Part shown: one piece after another, positions 59,385 through 64,000 of the stretch
Position numbering within the stretch: position 1 is the stretch's first letter
How the letters are laid out: every line of letters begins with the position of its first letter
Source: Eleusine coracana subsp. coracana
Taxonomy: Eukaryota > Streptophyta > Magnoliopsida > Poales > Poaceae
Direction: 5' to 3'
Assembly: GCA_032690845.1 (NCBI GenBank)
Contig: CM064426.1
Coordinates: 43,726,508 to 43,790,507, forward strand
DNA length: 64,000 nucleotides
Made by a program: the position numbers and the translations under genes
The notes under the pieces: generated by a model
What the model was told of the DNA's origin: nothing
The model's database searches: none
Seen by the model: the letters and a program-made list of their open reading frames with translations, nothing else

Positions 59385-59705
59385 CTCCATCGGACTTGTC
59401 CGATGGTCATCGGACATGTCCAGTGAAACAAGGTGACGAAGCTACTGGAGTACGATGGACTTGCCCGATGCCTCGGACAAGTCGACCATCGGACAAGTCC
59501 GATGGTCATCGAACAAGTCCGATGGGTAGGGTTTGGCACAGCTTCTGTAGTCCGACAAGGATGCCCGATGTGTCGGACTTGCTGGTCATCGAACAAGTCC
59601 GATGCAGCAAGTCCGATGGCCGTCGGACAAGTCCGATGACACAGGTTGCCACAGGTACTGGAGTCCGATGGACTTGTCCGATGGATCGGACAAGTCCGAT
59701 GATTT
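59385..59705. repeat. Palindrome cluster in theta LTR U3
   Basis: About ten perfect or near-perfect copies of CATCGGACwwGTCCGATG in 320 bp, for example near 59,388, 59,489, 59,507, 59,622 and 59,683. Each has 8-bp arms around a two-base centre (AA, TT or AT). They are interspersed with less related sequence such as GAAGCTACTGGAGT and CACAGCTTCTGTAGT, which themselves repeat every ~100 bp, so the cluster is also a degenerate tandem repeat. Confidence 0.85.
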
Positions 59706-60034
59706 TTCACTGGAAAACTGTTTTGGCTGTGGAAAAATGGATTTTGCTCTTAGTTCATCATTGCTTCACACATTTGTGTCCCTCTTAATAGTACGGCATT
59801 TCCTATACTCAAGATAAAAAAATAAAAACTCCATGAGCTTCATTCTTGAGCATATTTTTGAATTTCATCTTTGAAACACTTTTTCAATCTTCTTTTCTCC
59901 CCTTTTTGTTTCAACGCATATTATCACCAATCTTTGGAACATTTCTGCACATATGCTCATTAAAAGATTAGTCCATTCTTAACTGTATTGGCGCCAATCA
60001 CCAAAATAAAATTAGGGTCCTAGATGCACCTTCA

Positions 60035-60542
60035 ATCTCCCCATTTTTGGTGATTGATGACAATACAACTAATATGTCAAACAAAATAATGATGGTACAA
60101 TTTATGAGGAGATCCTCCTCAATGTGTGCATAAAAAGATTTGGAAAATAAACAACAAGTGCACATATTTAAAGAAAAGTATGAGAGCTCCCCCTAACACT
60201 ATGCATCCATGATGATTTGCAATGGCTAAGCATATGGATATGAAATTGAGATAATGCACTCAAATGCATCTAGAAAGAGAAAGCGAACAATACATCATTA
60301 CAAGAGATATGAAAGGCACACAAACTCATTAAGCATAAATAGAGAGTTTTACAAGCACAATAAATAACCAAGTTTTGAAAGCCACACGATACAACCAAGC
60401 AAATAAGAATTGTCCATCATTCTCTCAACCCACTAACTAGAAAATAAGCTTACAAACTAGGAAAATAAGATAGATTCTTCTCCCCCTTTGGCATCAAGAC
60501 ACCAAAAAGGGAGAAAAGAGCGGGTAGAGGGTGATGAAATCT
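60035..60542 (-). other. Non-coding spacer between theta ORF3 and LTR
   Basis: About 500 bp: the polypurine tract AAAAATGGGGAGAT (minus) is adjacent to the LTR, followed by AT-rich sequence. CCCCCTTTGGCATCAAGA near 60,481 marks a second purine-rich (minus) stretch, typical of untranslated sequence after the last ORF. No open frame of note. Confidence 0.6.
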
Positions 60543-62136
60543 CTACTCCTTATCATAGTCCTCCTCATCATCATCCTCATCGCCTTCATCTTCTTCTTCT
60601 TCCTCATCTTGAGCGGGAGCTTTTCCATTGCGCTGGCGAAGAGCATAGGCGGCGGGATCTTCTTCTTGCTCTTCTACTTCCTCTTCTTCCTCAACAAAGC
60701 GGACATGTTGTCCACTAGAGCCAGTGCCAGTGCCAAACTGAGGAGGTGGAGGATAGTACCCAAAATAGTTTAACTCCTCTGTTAAGAATTTGGGAACGGG
60801 GTCCTGAAATGCAGGTGGGTAAGAGTCTTTAGCCGGAGGAGATGGAGGTGGGGGAACTTCACATTCCATCTTTTCCATGATGATCTTTTCGTTTCTCTCA
60901 ATGACATCTATCCTTTGGTTAATGTTTCTGCACATGCCAAGAAGAGACTTGAACATCTTCATTATTCCACTTCTCTTCCCACGAGATGGCGGAGGTGCAC
61001 GCGAGGAGCCGGTGGCCCTAGAGGGACCTCTAGGAATCTGAGGGAACGGAGCAGAGGATAGCGGCTGAGTTGCACCAAAGAACTGACTAGAGGAGGTGTC
61101 CGGAGTCCAATTAGAAGGAATCTGAGGTTTCAGACTCAGATACTTCATGTCCTTTTTTAAAGTCAATCCTGAGACCTTCTCAATCATATACATGATGTGC
61201 AGAGCATATCCACAAGCACGCTTGGGAGAGATGGAGATGTCCCATATCTCCTGATAGATATAGTCAAAAAGCATCAAACTTTTGATTCCCATGAATCCAG
61301 TGCAAGATATCCCTCTGATAGGAAGGAATGCGGTCAGAGTTGCCACCTCTTGGAGCCAAAGTGCTCCTATAGATCCTGAACAAGACTGAGAAAAAGGGTA
61401 GTAAGCCATTTGAGTTGGGAGGGACACTGTTCTCTGGATCCATGTACATATGCCTCATGTCCTCATCACTCATATAGCTGCCCGAGTGAATCTTATTCTT
61501 TGCCTTGTGTGAGCTTTTGAGTCCTATCATGGAAGCAAATTGGTTCAAGGTGCAGCTGTACTTAGTGCCATTTGTCATCCAAACCATAGATTTGTCATCC
61601 TCAAAGTACATGGTGGAAAAGAGCTGAGAAATGATTTCCTTGTTCTAAGAGTATTGGAGAGACAGGAACGTCTTAAGACCATGATGCTCAAAGGCAGCTA
61701 GCACTTGGTCGAATAGCGGATGCTTCTTTGACTTCATATAGTCCCAATCCAGCCACTTGCTCTTAACAACAGCATTCTTCATGCGGAGGTAGGTGGAGCA
61801 GTACCAATCCGCATGGAAATGAGCATGAAAACGAACATCAGTAGCTTCCTTCTCACAAGCATAGTAGTTGACCAACCTAGCATCAGTGCATGTCTCAAGG
61901 GAGGCATGGAAGAAGTTGACAATGACTCGGTCAGAGTTGTGCACTTCGGAAGGAGGATGCATGACTCTGTCCAGCTCTTCGGACTCAACTAGCTCCTCTC
62001 TTTCAGTTGGTTGTTAGAGATAGGTTCGCCGAACACGCTTGGCTGTGACTTTCTTTTTCTTTGGTTGGCTTTGACCTTGATCATCACTAGCTTTGGTCCT
62101 CTTCTCCCTCAACGGGGATGCTTCCACATCTGACAT
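60543..62136 (-). pseudogene. Third ORF of theta (plant-transposon-protein type), broken
   Basis: Minus strand from ATG at 62136. The N-terminus has a basic stretch QPKKKKVTAKRVRR, a good nuclear-localisation-like signal. The core (61962-61264) reads like the 'putative plant transposon protein' domain seen after pol in grass SIRE-like elements: NSDRVIVNFFHASLE, FSTMYFEDDKSMVWMTNGTKY, NGLLPFFSVLFRIYRSTLAPRG and CGYALHIMYMIEKVSG. A Pro/Ser-rich segment and a short coiled region (NINQRIDVIERNEKIIMEKME) follow. The protein ends in a Glu/Asp-only tail of about 35 residues. Breaks: TAA near 62,014, TAG at 61,645 (Trp expected from context) and a frameshift near 61,320. I see no signal peptide or transmembrane helix, so an envelope role is not supported. 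Confidence 0.7.
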
Positions 62137-62982
62137 GCTGGCAATAGGAGAAGCAACAAGTCAGAAGAGAGACAAAAGAGAGGAAAAAGGGTGAGGAGAA
62201 GTAGTGAGGGACTTAGACTTTTGGAGGAACTGCAAGTCGTCGGACATGTCCGATGATCATCGGACTTGTTCGATGACTCCCAGTTCCTCCAAAAACCGAG
62301 ATCCTCCACAAATCCACCTACCACTAGTGACCAAACTTTGTCTACTCCATCTACAACATGCTAGAAGCTATCTCCAAGGATCAAAAGTGCAAGGAAAAAT
62401 ATTTGGATACTAGCATTACCCTAGAACCCTAACCCTAACGGAGAGAGAGGGAAATAGGGGAAAACCTAGCAAAACATTGGGGGATCCGACTTTGCCGATG
62501 GAGGAGGACCTCTTGGCCTCAAAACTTGCTCCAATGGATGGTGGGAGAGGGAGATCACCTTGGGGATGCCTTTGGGGGAGTTCTTGAGGAGAGAGAACGT
62601 GAAGGAGGTGAATGAGGGGGTGTTGATCGAAGGGGTAAGTCGGGCTGGGTTAAATGGGTGAAAGCTGGACCGTCGGACTTGTCCGATGGACATCGGACTT
62701 GTCTGACGCCTCCGGACTTGTCCGACGCCAGAGAGAACGGATGCAACACATTCTTAGCCGAGATGGGATTGGAAATTTTCAAAAATAGTTTTGATGGACA
62801 AAAAAATAATCTTGACAACATTTGGTCAGCCAACAATCAACAATCCATAACAATGACCATATTTTGACAAGATTTGATCTAGTGAACAAAAACCAATGAC
62901 AATAGCACAAATAATAGGTTTTTGACATAAAGCAATAGTTTTTGTACAACCAAAACAATCACCATTCAGATGTGCACATCCT
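62137..62982 (-). other. Spacer between pol and ORF3 of theta with palindromes
   Basis: About 850 bp without a supported gene. It holds two further clusters of the CATCGGACwwGTCCGATG palindrome, at about 62,233-62,275 and 62,670-62,728, and a purine-rich stretch (62,437-62,460). It may contain an internal promoter or splice acceptor for ORF3; neither can be defined by eye. Confidence 0.55.
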
Positions 62983-64000
62983 CTACATCACATTGCTAGA
63001 GTCAAGAATATTTAGTTCACTCCTAAGATAGCAAAACCTTTTCTCATCTAGTGGCTTGGTGAATATATCGGCTAGTTGATCTTTGGTTCTCACAGGACTC
63101 ACTTCTATATCCCCCTTGATAGAATGATCTCTCAAAAAATGATGGCGGATATCTATATGCTTTGTGCGCGAATGCTCAATGGGGTTATAAGCAAGCTTTA
63201 TGGCACTCTCATTGTCACATAGGAGTGGAACACGGTTCAACTTGTAACCGTGGTCCCTTAGAGTTTGTCTCATCCAAAGTAGTTATGCACAACAACTACC
63301 GGCTGTAACATACTCCGTTTCGGCGGTGGAAAGTGCAACGGAATTTTGTTTCTTGGATGACCATGACACTAGGAACCTACCCAAGAATTGGCACGCCCCG
63401 GAGGTGCTCTTTCTATCTACCTTATCCCCGGCATAATCCGCATCGGAATAGCCTAAAAGGTTGAATTTTGAACCCTTGGGGTACTAAAGCCCTAGGTTGG
63501 GTGTATGAACCAAATATCTCATCATTCTTTTAACGGCCACCATGTGACACTCCATAGGAGCGGCTTGAAAAACGTGCACACAAACACACACTAAGCATGA
63601 TATCGGGCCTAGATGCACAAAGATAAAGCAAAGAGCCTGTCATGGAGCGGTATACTTTTTGATCAACGGGTTTGTCCTTTTTGTTGAGGTCAATGTGTCC
63701 ATTTGTTGGCATAGGAGTTTTGATGGGCTTGGCCTTGTCCATGTCAAACTTCTTCAATAAGTCTTGAGTGTACTTGGCTTGACATATGAAGGTGCCCTCC
63801 TTGAGTTGCTTCACTTGGAAGCCTAGAAAGTATGTAAACTCCCCCATCATGGACATCTCAAACCTCTTGGTCATTATCTTGCTAAACTCATCACAAAAGT
63901 TATGGTTAGTAGAACCAAATATAATATCATCGACATATATTTGGCACACAAAGATATCATTGCCAAAACACTTGGTGAAGAGGGTTGCATTGGCCTTGCC
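62983..64000 (-). pseudogene. copia pol 3' end of theta (RT and RNase H), partial
   Basis: Minus strand, open at the right edge of the window. The RT segment (64000-63530) carries the intact catalytic box QIYVDDIIFGST near 63,940 and the usual FEMSMMGEFTYFLGFQVKQ. RNase H continues with SWSSKKQNSVALSTAE-like sequence near 63,340 and ends with RHHFLRDHSIKGDIEVSPV and DQLADIFTKPLDEKRF (63273-62983), the classic copia C-terminus. In-frame stops and at least one frame change occur between 63,530 and 63,273 (for example TAG before YPKG and TAA-type breaks after SCCA). The catalytic RT residues survive, unlike delta. Upstream pol domains lie beyond the window. Confidence 0.85.

Larger units (their letters stand above)
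58535..60034 (-). repeat. 3' LTR of theta
   Basis: 1,500 bp, starting on the plus strand TGAAAGTGCCTAGAG and, on the minus strand, TGAAGGTGCATCTAGG, i.e. imperfect inverted termini with TG...CA ends. The minus-strand sequence before it (AAAAATGGGGAGAT) is the polypurine tract. A G-run (58551-58565) followed by GTGAATAGG lies close to the U5 end as in zeta. Palindrome clusters are at 58617-58672 and 59385-59705, and a TATA box at 59333-59340. No coding function; open frames in it derive from the palindromes. Confidence 0.85.
58535..64000 (-). mobile_element. SIRE/Maximus-like copia element theta (continues past window)
   Basis: Minus-strand copia element with, from left, a 3' LTR (58535-60034), a third ORF (60543-62136), a spacer with palindromes, and the 3' end of pol (62983 onward). 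The order pol, extra ORF, LTR is that of SIRE/Maximus-type plant copia elements. It inserted into the gypsy RNase H codons of eta; the left flank is CCAAC, which should recur as target duplication at the right end beyond 64,000. Confidence 0.85.

Noticed and set aside
59336..59817. Overlapping frames rich in RTCP/KSD repeats on both strands
   Set aside because: Translation of the palindrome cluster in the theta LTR; not a gene.
60488..60773. Plus-strand Leu/Phe-rich frames that look like a membrane protein
   Set aside because: Antisense of the Glu/Asp tail (GAA/GAG/GAT codons) of theta ORF3.

Overview
The window looks like repeat-rich heterochromatin from a grass (Poaceae, probably panicoid; species not determinable from sequence alone). 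The evidence is a 25-kb tandem satellite, nested LTR retrotransposons with tRNA-iMet primer sites, CACTA-type GAGTGTTTTTTGACACT remnants, Helitron-like hairpin ends and one GC-rich, grass-style host gene. There are no bacterial genes, rRNA, tRNA or CRISPR. Element labels (alpha to theta) are mine.

1-24,859: satellite array with a monomer of about 222-226 bp. The monomer is itself a diverged dimer of two half-units of about 105 and 117 bp. Parts of the array are organised as higher-order repeats: an 11-monomer unit (2,466 bp, two copies) overlapping a 10-monomer unit (2,238-2,240 bp, 3.7 copies). All short open frames here are by-products of a period near a multiple of three.

24,860-34,809: minus-strand LTR element 'alpha' inserted at the satellite edge. 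Its 3' LTR is split by a younger plus-strand non-autonomous Ty3/gypsy element 'beta' (27,310-31,911; TSD GGCTG; gag-protease only). Alpha's primer site and a truncated 5' LTR lie at 34.0-34.8 kb. 34.8-37.8 kb: LTR element 'gamma' carrying an antisense plant-mobile-domain pseudogene.

38,397-41,477 (minus): the only convincing host gene, a two-exon gene for a membrane protein with five PGG domains and an acidic repeat linker. 42-45 kb: AT-rich intergenic DNA with Helitron-like ends and a CACTA scrap.

45.0-57.4 kb (minus): Ty1/copia 'delta', interrupted in gag by Ty3/gypsy 'epsilon' (CRM-like pol running into its LTR), which is fused to a truncated copia 'zeta' with its 5' LTR. 57.4-58.5 kb (plus): Ty3/gypsy RT-RNase H fragment 'eta', cut by SIRE/Maximus-like copia 'theta' (58,535 to beyond the window), with a 1.5-kb LTR, a third ORF and a pol 3' end.

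Every retroelement ORF is broken, often by changes explicable as C-to-T or G-to-A (CAG to TAG, TGG to TGA, catalytic Asp/Glu to Asn/Lys), as expected of methylated, silenced DNA. The most unusual signals are the higher-order satellite structure, palindrome arrays directly upstream of the TATA box in two different copia LTRs, the five-PGG gene, and the third ORF of theta with a nuclear-localisation-like start and acidic tail.
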